Below, piece by piece: positions 56,444 to 64,000 of a stretch of DNA of 64,000 bases. Under the pieces are notes generated by a model. The model did not search any database. It saw only the letters and a list, made by a program, of their open reading frames with translations, and was not told the origin of the DNA. Position 1 is the stretch's first letter, and each line of letters begins with the position of its first letter. Source of the stretch: Gammaproteobacteria bacterium (lineage in GTDB: Bacteria; Pseudomonadota; Gammaproteobacteria; Steroidobacterales; Steroidobacteraceae); NCBI GenBank assembly GCA_016707425.1, contig JADJHU010000014.1, positions 62,001 to 126,000 on the forward strand. Reading direction: 5' to 3'. A program made the position numbers and the translations under genes.

Positions 56444-57328
56444 GTGCCCTTCGCACAGGTCATGGCGGAGAAGAGGTCCGGCGGCGAGACGCTCTGGCCG
56501 GCGCCGGCCAAGCTGAACCTCTTCCTGCACGTCACGGGCCGGCGTGCCGACGGCTATCACACACTGCAGACCGCGTTCCAGTTGCTCGACCTCTGCGATA
56601 CCGTCGGCATCGCGCTGCGCGCGGACGGACGCATCGAGCGCACCGCCGGACCCGAGGGCGTTGCGCCCGAAGACGACCTCGCCGTGCGTGCCGCCCGGGC
56701 ACTGCAGGCGGCGAGCGGCACGCGCCACGGTGCGACGCTGCGCATCCGCAAGTGCATTCCGATGGGTGGCGGACTCGGGGGCGGCAGCTCGGATGCCGCG
56801 ACCGTGCTGCTCGCGCTCGACCGGCTCTGGGGCACGGGGCTGTCGCGTGACGAGCTCGCCACGCTCGGCCTGAAGCTCGGCGCGGACGTGCCGCTTTTCG
56901 TGCACGGGGCCTCCGCCTGGGCCGAGGGCATCGGCGAGCGGCTGACGCCCCTCGAGCTGCCATCGGCCTGGTTCGTGATCGTCCACCCCGGGGTCGTCGT
57001 GCCGACCCGCGAGATCTTCCAGGCCCCCGAGCTCGCGCGCGATTCCCTGTCCATCACGCCGGCCGAGTGGCTGCGTGGCGCCGGCCGCAACGACTGCGAG
57101 CCCGTGGTGCGCGCGCGCTTTCCCGCCGTTGGCGAGGCCCTCGATTGGCTGCGGCGCTTCCGTCCTGCGCAGCTCACCGGCACGGGCGCCTGCGTGTTTG
57201 CGCGCTGTGCGACGCGCATGGACGCCGAGCGCCTCGCGGCGCGCGTGCCCGACGAGTGGCGCAGCCTCGTCGCCCGCGGACTCGCGCGCTCGCCGCTGGA
57301 AGCGGAGCTGGAGCGCCCACTGGGGTAA
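56444..57328 (+). CDS. ispE: 4-diphosphocytidyl-2-C-methyl-D-erythritol kinase
   Basis: 294 aa GHMP kinase of the MEP isoprenoid pathway. WPAPAKLNLFLHVTGRRADGYHTLQTAFQLLD is the substrate-binding opening; PMGGGLGGGSSDAATVLLAL is the ATP loop; TGTGACVFA near the end is GHMP motif 3. GTG 56444 has GGGAG six bases upstream; ATG 56462 is the alternative. tRNA-Gln follows 16 nt later. Confidence 0.96.
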   Translation: MPFAQVMAEKRSGGETLWPAPAKLNLFLHVTGRRADGYHTLQTAFQLLDLCDTVGIALRADGRIERTAGPEGVAPEDDLAVRAARALQAASGTRHGATLRIRKCIPMGGGLGGGSSDAATVLLALDRLWGTGLSRDELATLGLKLGADVPLFVHGASAWAEGIGERLTPLELPSAWFVIVHPGVVVPTREIFQAPELARDSLSITPAEWLRGAGRNDCEPVVRARFPAVGEALDWLRRFRPAQLTGTGACVFARCATRMDAERLAARVPDEWRSLVARGLARSPLEAELERPLG

Positions 57329-57344
57329 ACTGCGCGCTCACGGG

Positions 57345-57419
57345 TGGGGCGTCGCCAAGTGGTAAGGCAGCGGGTTTTGATCCCGCCATTCGGAGGTTCG
57401 AATCCTTCCGCCCCAGCCA
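57345..57419 (+). tRNA. tRNA-Gln (anticodon TTG)
   Basis: 75 nt including encoded CCA. The acceptor stem pairs TGGGGCG with the strand before the discriminator G; anticodon stem GCGGG/CCCGC encloses loop TTTTGAT with anticodon TTG; the T arm contains GGTTCGAATCC. In Pseudomonas-like genomes this tRNA lies between ispE and prs. Here AT-rich foreign DNA starts right after the CCA, so it is a probable integration site. Confidence 0.96.
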
Positions 57420-57421
57420 GT

Positions 57422-57488
57422 TATACCGAGTTTATCGCATTTACTATCATTCGAGATAAAACGAATATAAACAGGTAAACTCTGTATA
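57422..57488 (+). promoter_or_regulatory. AT-rich leader with 13-bp inverted repeat before the island ATPase
   Basis: TATACCGAGTTTA (57422-57434) and TAAACTCTGTATA (57476-57488) are inverted with one mismatch; a nested pair TTTATC (57431) / GATAAA (57455) lies inside. TATAAA at 57466-57471 could be a -10, without a convincing -35. The region, roughly 30% GC, sits between tRNA-Gln and the ATPase ATG at 57490. It may be a promoter/operator, an attachment arm or both. Confidence 0.45.
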
Positions 57489-57489
57489 G

Positions 57490-58692
57490 ATGGATCCGGT
57501 AGCCAATCCTTTCTCTCCGGGCGCAGGGAGCCCTCCGCCAGAGCTCGCCGGGCGCGACGAGCTGCTCGAACAGGGGCGCATCGCTCTGAGCCGGATCAAG
57601 GTTGGGCGCTACGAACAGAGTCTGATGCTGGTTGGGCTTCGGGGAGTCGGCAAGACTGTCCTGCTCAACCGGCTGCGTGAGCTTGCGGAATCCCAAGGCT
57701 TTGGCGTCGCGATGATCGAGGCGACCGAGGGCCGCTCCTTACCAGAGTTGCTCGTGCCGCCTCTGCGTCAGATTCTCTACAAGCTCGACTCCCTCGGCAG
57801 TGTCAGCCAGAAGGTCAAGCGCGGGCTTCGTGTGCTACGCAGCTTCGTAGGCGGGATCCGAGTCAAGCTCGGTGACCTGGAAATCGGGCTCGACATCGAT
57901 CCGGAGCGGGGTGCAGCGGACAGCGGCGATCTCGAATCTGATCTTGCACAGCTGTTCGTCGCGCTCGGCGAGGCCGCCCAGGATCGCGATACTGCGGTAG
58001 CCATCGTCATCGACGAGCTGCAGTACCTCAATGAAGAGGAGATGAGCGCTCTGATCATGGCGATCCATCGGGTATCGCAGCGTCAGCTCCCGTTGATTCT
58101 GATCGGCGCCGGGCTGCCTCAGCTCGTGGGGCTTGCCGGACGAGCCAAGTCGTATGCCGAGCGGCTATTCCGCTACCCATCGATTGGCGCGCTATCAGGC
58201 GACGACGCGAAGGAAGCCTTGCGCGATCCGGCTGCGAAACAGGGAGTTGCGTTTACGCCTGCAGCTCTCGATGAGCTGGTCCGCGTCACGCATGGCTACC
58301 CATACTTTCTGCAGGAATGGGGATACCAGGCCTGGAATCTTGCTCCGGCATCCCCGATCGATCTCGACGTCGTCAGAGAAGCGACGAGGGCGGCAATCAG
58401 GAAGCTTGACGAAAGTTTCTTCCGCGTCCGATTCGATCGGCTGACACCGCGTGAGAAAGACTATCTCAGAGCACTGGCGGATCTCGGGCCGGGTTCGCAT
58501 CGCTCGGGAGACATTGCCGATCGCCTGAACGTGAGAATCCAGTCGGTTGCGCCCTTGCGATCCGGGCTGATCAAGAAGGGCATGATCTACAGCCCGGCAC
58601 ATGGAGATACGGCGTTCACCGTGCCATTGTTTGACGAGTTCATGCTGCGGACGATCCCGGACTGGAAGCCGGCTGGGGGCAAGATCGCGTGA
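57490..58692 (+). CDS. AAA ATPase of the Orc1/STAND-like group
   Basis: 400 aa. ELAGRDELLEQ opening, Walker A GLRGVGKT (49-56), Walker B IVIDELQYL (from 172), sensor 1 in LPLILIGAGLPQLVGLAG, a helical lid with HGYPYFLQEWGYQAW, and a carboxy-terminal winged helix (about 315-385, LTPREKDYLRALADLGPG; IADRLNVRIQSVAPLRSGLIKKGMIY). It resembles stand-alone AAA_16 ATPases that load or regulate on DNA. Translation is coupled to the restriction-modification gene (GTGA), so it is probably an accessory of that system. No ribosome-binding site is evident before its ATG. Confidence 0.82.
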   Translation: MDPVANPFSPGAGSPPPELAGRDELLEQGRIALSRIKVGRYEQSLMLVGLRGVGKTVLLNRLRELAESQGFGVAMIEATEGRSLPELLVPPLRQILYKLDSLGSVSQKVKRGLRVLRSFVGGIRVKLGDLEIGLDIDPERGAADSGDLESDLAQLFVALGEAAQDRDTAVAIVIDELQYLNEEEMSALIMAIHRVSQRQLPLILIGAGLPQLVGLAGRAKSYAERLFRYPSIGALSGDDAKEALRDPAAKQGVAFTPAALDELVRVTHGYPYFLQEWGYQAWNLAPASPIDLDVVREATRAAIRKLDESFFRVRFDRLTPREKDYLRALADLGPGSHRSGDIADRLNVRIQSVAPLRSGLIKKGMIYSPAHGDTAFTVPLFDEFMLRTIPDWKPAGGKIA

Positions 58693-60746
58693 GCCAGCTT
58701 CTGATCCAGCAGTATCTCAACCAGCTGCAGGACCTGCGGAAAGTCTCTGGCACCCATCGTGAGTCCGTTGTGCGCGAGGCTTTCAAGGACCTGCTCAAGG
58801 GCTGGGCGCGCGCGCACGATCTGATCTTCGTGCCCGAGTACGAAATCACCACGCCCGGCAAGGAACGCCGCTACGTCGATGGCGCGCTGCTCTATGCACT
58901 GCGCGTGCCCTTTGGCTACTGGGAGGCCAAGGACGAGAAGGATGATCTCAACCTCGAGATCGAAACCAAGTTCAAGCGAGGCTACCCACAGGACAACATC
59001 ATCTTCGAGGATTCGCACCAGGCCGTGCTGATCCAGAACCCGCCAGGAGGTGCTGCGCTGCTCGGTGGATGATGTGACGCGGCTCGAGAGGCTCCTCGGG
59101 CTGTTCTTCGGCTACCAGCGGCCGGAGATCGCCGCCTTCGACCGCGCGGTCGCACAGTTCAAGGCCGATCTCCCGGCTGTCCTCACTGCGCTTCGCGAGA
59201 TGATCGAGAAGGCCGAGCGGCAGAATGCAGCCTTTCGCGAGGCGGCCGGAGCGTTCCTGAAGCACGCGCAGGGCGCCATCAATCCGGGCCTCACCGAGGC
59301 CGACGTGCGCGAGATGCTGATCCAGCACGTGCTCACCGAGGGACTGTTCGCGGCCGTGTTTCCCGGCACGCCCTTCCGGACAACAACGTCGCACGCGAGC
59401 TCTACCGCCTCGAGCAGACTTTCTTCACCGGCCAGACGAAGTTCGCGACGCTGAAGGCGCTGGCGCCCTACTACTCGGCCATCCGCTCGGCCGCCGCGGC
59501 GCTCGAGCGCCACAACGAGAAGCAGACCTTCCTCAAGGCGATCTACGAGAACTTCTACGAGGTCTACAACGCCAAGGCCGCCGATCGCCTCGGCGTCGTG
59601 TACACGCCGAACCAGATCGTGCGCTTCATGATCGAGAGCGCCGACTGGCTGTGCGAGCACCACTTCGGGCGCAGCCTGATCGACAAGAACGTGGATATTC
59701 TCGATCCGGCCGTCGGCACCGGCACTTTCATCTGCGAGCTGCTCGAGCACTTCCGTGGGCAGCCCGCCAAGCTGAGCCACAAGTACGAAAGTGAGCTGCA
59801 CGCCAACGAAGTGGCGATCCTGCCGTACTACGTGGCGAACCTGAACATCGAGGCGACCTTTGCGGCGATCACCGGCGAGTACCGGGAGTTCCCGAGCCTC
59901 TGCTTCGTCGACACCCTCGACAACACCTACGGGCTGCGCAAGCACGCCGGCCACATGGAGGACATCTTCGGCGCCGTGAGTGACGAGAATGTCGGGCGCA
60001 TCCGCCGCCAGAACAGCCGGCGCATCAGCGTCATCATCGGCAACCCACCCTACAATGCCAACCAGATGAACGAGAACGAGAACAACAAGAACCGTGAGTA
60101 CCCCGAGATCGACCGGCGCATCAGGGAGACCTACATCGCGGCGAGCACCGCGCAGAAGACCAAGCTGTACGACATGTACGCGCGCTTCTTCCGCTGGGCC
60201 TCGGACCGGCTCGACGAGAACGGCATCCTCGCCTTCGTGACCAATCGCAGCTTCATCGACAGCCGCACGTTCGACGGCTTCCGCAAGGTCGTGGCGAAGG
60301 AGTTCAACGAGATCCGGATCGTGGACCTCGGCGGCGACGTGCGCGCGAACCCGAAGCTATCCGGCACGAAGCACAACGTCTTCGGCATTCAGACAGGCGT
60401 GGCGATCAGCTTCATGGTGCGGAAGGCGAAGCAGAAGGGATGCCGGATCTATTATGCGCGGCGGCCAGAGATGGAGACGGCAGAGGAGAAGCTCGAGTGG
60501 CTCGGAGGCGCGCGTCTCCACGATCTCGATTGGGTGGAGGCGGAGCCGAACTCGAAGCAGAGCTGGATAGACCTCGGCCACGATGATTTCGCCGCTCTCA
60601 TGCCGACTGCGACGAGGCAGGCCAAGGAGGCAAACGGCACCGTACAGCCGAAGGCCATTTTCCAGCTCTATTCACTCGGTGTCGTTACCAACCGAGATGA
60701 TTGGACCTATGGCGATGAGGATTCTGAGAGCGGTCAGCTGATTTGA
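58689..60746 (+). pseudogene. Type ISP-like restriction-modification enzyme, two frame breaks and truncated end
   Basis: Single-chain nuclease-methyltransferase. Part 1 (58689-59040): PD-(D/E)XK-like nuclease, VDGALLYALRVPFGYWEAKDEKDDL with D and ExK ligands. Part 2 (frame +1, about 59041-59382): coupler helices, DVTRLERLLGLFFGYQRPEIAAFDR. Part 3 (original frame, to 60746): ARELYRLEQTFFTGQTKF, SAM motif DPAVGTGTF and catalytic NPPY, DYN-like N6-adenine methylase; ends abruptly at VTNRDDWTYGDEDSESGQLI where the target-recognition half should follow. One extra C at 59039-59041 and one missing base near 59382 explain the breaks. No helicase domain is present, unlike LlaGI-type enzymes. The truncation coincides with the start of the transposon. 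Confidence 0.8.
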
Positions 60747-60795
60747 TGGTCTGATTTTCACGATTGATGATGGACCATCGGCGAACGCGATTTTC
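60745..60795. repeat. Putative transposon end repeats
   Basis: GATGGTC (60745-60751) and GACCATC (60773-60779) form an inverted pair, and GATTTTC occurs twice (60753-60759 and 60789-60795). They lie between the truncated restriction-modification gene and the first transposon gene, where transposase-binding sites are expected. The other end is outside the window, so no terminal comparison is possible. Confidence 0.35.
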
Positions 60796-60821
60796 GGCGA
60801 CCGCCGGATGAGTGGTTGCCC

Positions 60822-61028
60822 TCAGAACGGCGGGCCATCCAGCGGCAGAGCGATTTGGCCGTCGTCGGGATCGGCACGATGGTCGTGATCGTACCGATGC
60901 ATCTGGGCGAAGTAGTGATTCTGGAAGCGGGTGTAGAGCTCCTCGATGAAGTCATTGATGGCGATCACCGCTTCGTCAGGAAGCGCGGAGAACACGAACA
61001 GATCTGGATCGTCGTTCAGGTTGTGCAT
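60822..61028 (-). CDS. Small acidic protein at the distal end of the transposon operon
   Basis: 68 aa from ATG 61028 (a TTG overlapping the ATPase stop is possible). Sequence MHNLNDDPDLFVFSALPDEAV to DGQIALPLDGPPF, rich in Asp, Glu and His; HRYDHDHRADPDDG may bind metal. No family recognised. Position and spacing show it belongs to the transposon. Confidence 0.55.
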   Translation of the reverse strand: MHNLNDDPDLFVFSALPDEAVIAINDFIEELYTRFQNHYFAQMHRYDHDHRADPDDGQIALPLDGPPF

Positions 61029-61039
61029 GGGGCCCCGCC

Positions 61040-61884
61040 TCAACGTGCGCCGGCGGCACGGCGTGAGCGCTGCGTTTCGGGCGGGGCGAAGACCTGCAGG
61101 TAGAGCTTTTCATCGAGCACGGTAAGCTCGCGCTGGGCGGCGGTCATGAGGAGCTCCGCCGCCATGGAGATGAAGATGCGATAGTTGCCGGCGGCGTGAT
61201 CACACAGCGTGTGGCGCAACTCCCTGGTCATGAGGCTGGCATTACCGGCGGCGCCGAGCAGGTGGTCGAGGCAGGCGAGGAGTTCCTCACGAGTGGCGAT
61301 CTCGGTGGCCGGGCGGGTGCGGATGCGCGAGCCCAGCGGGATCAGCTCCTCGCGGCGCAGCTTCTCAGCAGGCGTGCATCGCCCGAGAGGACGATGCACA
61401 GCAGCGACTGGGAGTCGAAGCGGGCGGAAGCGAGCAGGCGCAACTCGTTCAGCACCATCGGACTCATTTCCTGCGCCTCATCGATCAAGATGACGGAGCG
61501 ACGGCTGGCCGAGCCGAGGTGATCGAGCCAGCGGGCGCGCAGCGCCCTGAAGCCGCCCCAACGGTTGCTGACGCGGATGGAGATGCCGAAGATGTCGCCG
61601 AGCTCGCGGTAGAAGTCGCTCAGGTTACTTTGCGGATGGTGGATGACGCCGACCGAGAGGTCAGCGAGGCGCGAGAGGCGCTCGGCGAGCAGGCGCATGA
61701 CGACGCTCTTGCCGGAACCGGGATCGCCATGCACGAGCGCGAAGCCGCCCTCGCGCAGGTGCGCCTGCTCGATGCGCCAGCAGAAGTTCTCGACCTTCGG
61801 CGGAACATAGAGGGCCTCGGTCGGCACCTCCGGGGTGAACGGGTTCCATTTCAGGCCGTACAGAGCGAGGAGCTGTTGATTCAC
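61040..61884 (-). pseudogene. Transposon AAA ATPase (ExeA/TniB-like), one-base frameshift
   Basis: Start GTG 61884, 11 nt after the repaired transposase stop. The first frame has LYGLKWNPFTPEVPTEALYV, Walker A GDPGSGKS (53-60), Walker B VILIDEAQEM (131-140) and LLCIVLSGDARL; it then stops at 61342. The natural continuation AEKLRREELIPLGSRIRTR is in another frame, running to 61040. One base is missing near 61378. TniB/MuB-like ATPases select targets and activate the transposase. Confidence 0.75.
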
Positions 61885-61895
61885 GGGGATTTCCT

Positions 61896-63364
61896 TCAGT
61901 CATCGGTGGGTAAATACGCCGGTGGCAGCCCCGTGGCGGCGTAGTCGGCGATCATCTGTTTGAGGAGCGGTGCGATGCCGCTCGCCGGCATCGGTGCCGC
62001 TGCGGTGGTCGGCTCCACGCGTCGGCGCAGGGCATCGGCGTTGGCCGCTTTGTCGAGCGGGCGCACGGGGAGAGGATCGTGCCCGAGCGCGCAGCGATCA
62101 GATCGACGCGGCTCAAGTCCCAGCGCGCGTAGCGCAGATGCACTTCGCCTAAATGGCGATACCGGGACGGGATCTCGAAGCGCTGGCCTTCCAGACTCAC
62201 CGTGCCGTCGGAACGACGCTGGCGGCGCTTGACCTCGATGCGGAAGGCGCCGCGCAGGGCTTCACTGGCTGGGCACTCGCGTCCGACGTTGGGGCCCGCG
62301 AGGTAGCGCTCGAGCGGGGTCTCGCCGATCTCGCGGTGCTCGGTGCGGTGATATTCCTGCGTGACCCAGGCCTGGGTCGCCAGGTTCAGCTGCTCGAGGG
62401 TCAAGCTCGCTTCACCCTCCAGCATCGCGAGCAGCCGCCCTTCAACTCGAGCCCAGAGATTTTCCTGCTTCCCGTTCACATGAGGTGAGTACGGCAGCGT
62501 CGGCACGTGCAAAATACCGAGGGTGTGCAGCCCCGCGGTGAACTCCGCCGCGATCATCGCCGAGCCGCGGTCGCTCATCAGCGAGCGCGGCAGGCCCACC
62601 TTCTGTAGCGCCTGACACAGGCCGTGGACGAGCTGTTCTGTCCCCTCGCTCCCATACCATTGCGCGTGGCACAGGTAGCGCGAACGATCGTCGATGAAGC
62701 CGACCAGGAGCGGTTTGATCCATTCGCCGCGCCGGGTGAGCACCTTGCGCGAGCCGTGATGGAAGTCCAGATGCAGCAACTGCAGCACATGCTCGACTTC
62801 GTAGCTGCGCACTTCGCGCGATTCCACGCGATCGCGCGCGGCGATCGCGCCCGCGCTCTGCCGTCTGACCGGGCGTTGCCGCCTCATGCCCTGCGCTTTC
62901 AAGTACCGCCGTACGCTCGGGTACGAGGGACACCGACCCTCGGATGCGGCGGCGAGCGTGACGCGCAGGTTATCGGCGTGTAGTTGTGCGGTCCACGCCG
63001 GGTGCTGACGGTATTGTTCGGCGAGCGCCTGCGCGGCGGCGCTCGAGATGCTGGGGAAGCGGCCGATGTCACGGCGCACGTGATTGCGCAGTGCCCGTAC
63101 CGGATCGTCGGCGTTCCTGGCGGCGTAGTACCAGCGCTCCAACGTCGAGCAGCCGAAGCGCACTTCAAGTCCGGTGAACGGATGGCGCCAGCGCTTCACC
63201 GCCAAGTCGCCGCAACGCCGTCTGTAACTCGCCGTCCGCCGGCGGTGCGGCCAGGAGCGGTCCGATGATCGCAAAGCGCAGCCGCGCCCAGCGATCCCGC
63301 GTGGCAGATCGTCATTGGAACTCAACATCACTCCCACTGCGACACCACGCTCGGCATCGCTCAT
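61896..63364 (-). pseudogene. DDE (rve) transposase, three one-base frameshifts
   Basis: The catalytic core is intact: Asp in LLHLDFHHGS, Asp in LMSDRGSAM and Glu in HVNGKQENLWARVEG, with a beta-barrel end (VSLEGQRFEIPSRY). Three indels disturb the rest. Near 63296-63298 a G is missing (PRGDRWARLRFAIIGPLL lies in another frame); at 63202-63203 one base is extra before AVKRWRHPFTG; at 62067-62070 a C is missing, after which PVRPLDKAANADAL to LPPAYLPTDD restores the end at 61896. Start is ATG 63364 or 63328, the latter with GGGAG just upstream. Confidence 0.8.
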
Positions 63365-63437
63365 GGGGAACGCAGGCTACAAAGCCCGTCGGCCAACCGC
63401 TATCGGCATCCTCTGCGGGTCGGCGGCGCCCTTCGGA

Positions 63438-64000
63438 TTACTTGATCATGGCGCGCGTGCTCAACGGCGACATGAAGCGCAGTAACTGCATCATCCGATC
63501 CGCCGGGACGAGCGCCTCAAACCGTTCCAGCAGGCTCACCGGCAGTCGTGCGCTGTCGATCACAACAGCAAAGCGTTCGCGCCTCGATTGCCAGAGCGGC
63601 GTGCGCAGGAAGTCCTCGATCCACCAGGTGCGCCACCGACCCAGCGTGCGTTGCGGGATCGTGAACAGCTCGCACAGGGCTCGGCCCTGAGCCGCCCCGC
63701 GCGGGGACACCAGCATCAACACCACCGCCAGATACACCCGGCGGCCTAGAAACCGCACCGAGGCCGGCGTCGCTCGCTTCTCGCAACGCCCACAGGTGAA
63801 GCTGAACCGCGAGGAATAGTCCTCCATGACCGACGCCGGACAGCCACGCGGTTTACGGGGATAGTCAGCACAGTGCAGCGCTCCGGCACAGTGACCGCAA
63901 CGCCCGCGGCGGATCTCGGCCGCGAACTCCTCGTCAATGCGCTGCAGGAATCGAAAAAAGGCGGGATCTTGCAGTAGCGCGTGGCACACTTCGTTGGTCT
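63438..64000 (-). CDS. Zinc-ribbon protein of the transposon, start outside the window
   Basis: At least 187 codons; the frame is open to the window edge (TNEVCHALLQDP precedes the GTG at 63989). Two CxxC pairs, CGHC and CGRC, plus a histidine/cysteine in GALHCADYPRKPRG form a probable zinc ribbon, followed by helical FLGRRVYLAVVLMLVSPRG and IPQRTLGRWRTWW, which looks like a helix-turn-helix. It precedes the transposase by 73 nt and may be its DNA-binding partner. Function unproven. Confidence 0.65.
   Translation of the reverse strand, partial: TNEVCHALLQDPAFFRFLQRIDEEFAAEIRRGRCGHCAGALHCADYPRKPRGCPASVMEDYSSRFSFTCGRCEKRATPASVRFLGRRVYLAVVLMLVSPRGAAQGRALCELFTIPQRTLGRWRTWWIEDFLRTPLWQSRRERFAVVIDSARLPVSLLERFEALVPADRMMQLLRFMSPLSTRAMIK

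Larger units (their letters stand above)
60752..64000 (-). mobile_element. Four-gene DDE/AAA transposon, right part off the window
   Basis: Minus-strand genes in order: zinc-ribbon protein (cut by the window edge), DDE transposase, AAA ATPase, small acidic protein. All are tightly spaced. The left boundary is inferred from the truncation of the restriction-modification gene and from repeats at 60745-60795. A transposase plus ATPase pair recalls Mu/Tn7/Tn5053-like systems, but the two extra proteins make it distinct. The transposase and the ATPase both carry single-base frameshifts, so the copy is probably inactive if the sequence is right. Confidence 0.65.

Overview
The window is chromosomal DNA from a GC-rich gammaproteobacterium. 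The gene neighbourhoods lptD-surA-pdxA-rsmA, the rod-shape/wall block mreBCD-mrdA-rodA-mltB-rlpA-dacA, and lolB-ispE-tRNA-Gln have the order seen in Pseudomonas-like and Xanthomonadales/Nevskiales-like genomes. Secreted NTF2-like proteins, an ACAD10-like kinase, a spinster-type MFS pump and a haem/beta-propeller protein suggest a Nevskiales/Steroidobacterales-type organism, but that placement is inference.

Layout. 1-6064 (-): lptD, surA (broken by one base), a TrpB2-type enzyme, pdxA and the 5' end of rsmA. 6116-11686 (+): amgK-murU (muropeptide sugar recycling), lipA-lipB, an alpha/beta hydrolase and an MFS transporter, mostly overlapping by four bases. 11711-22123 (-): an NTF2-like exported protein, ybeD, dat, dacA, rlpA, mltB, rodA, mrdA, mreD, mreC, mreB, i.e. 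elongation and wall metabolism. 22254-28136 (+): gatCAB, hslO and a haem-c/beta-propeller protein. 28201-29574 (-): a phosphotransferase.

29.6-32.4 kb is an accessory patch: a phage head-protein fragment with a PBECR-like domain, a DUF2513 gene, a four-repeat type I-E-like CRISPR array without cas genes lying between two gene fragments, and a ParDE toxin-antitoxin pair. 32.6-37.0 kb (-) is a three-gene ABC exporter with an HlyD-type adaptor. 37.1-42.7 kb (+) is a methionine operon: an ArsR-methyltransferase-like fusion regulator, metF and metH. 42.7-46.1 kb (-) holds DUF2889, NTF2-like, mtgA, ppiB and prmC. 46.1-53.0 kb is a MoxR/DUF58/DUF4350/DUF4129 plus RDD/SpoIIM membrane cluster that separates prmC from prfA. 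53.0-57.4 kb has prfA, a TPR lipoprotein, lolB, ispE and tRNA-Gln(TTG).

Directly after tRNA-Gln, where prs is expected in related genomes, a foreign island begins. It has an AT-rich leader with a 13-bp inverted repeat, then an AAA ATPase translationally coupled to a type ISP-like restriction-modification enzyme (two frame breaks, truncated 3' end), then a four-gene DDE/AAA transposon running off the right edge. Many breaks in this window are single-base gains or losses, mostly beside G or C runs, so either real decay or consensus error must be considered. The most promising targets for new biology are the tRNA-Gln island (ATPase + ISP-like enzyme under a palindromic leader), the four-gene transposon and the RDD/SpoIIM/MoxR membrane cluster.
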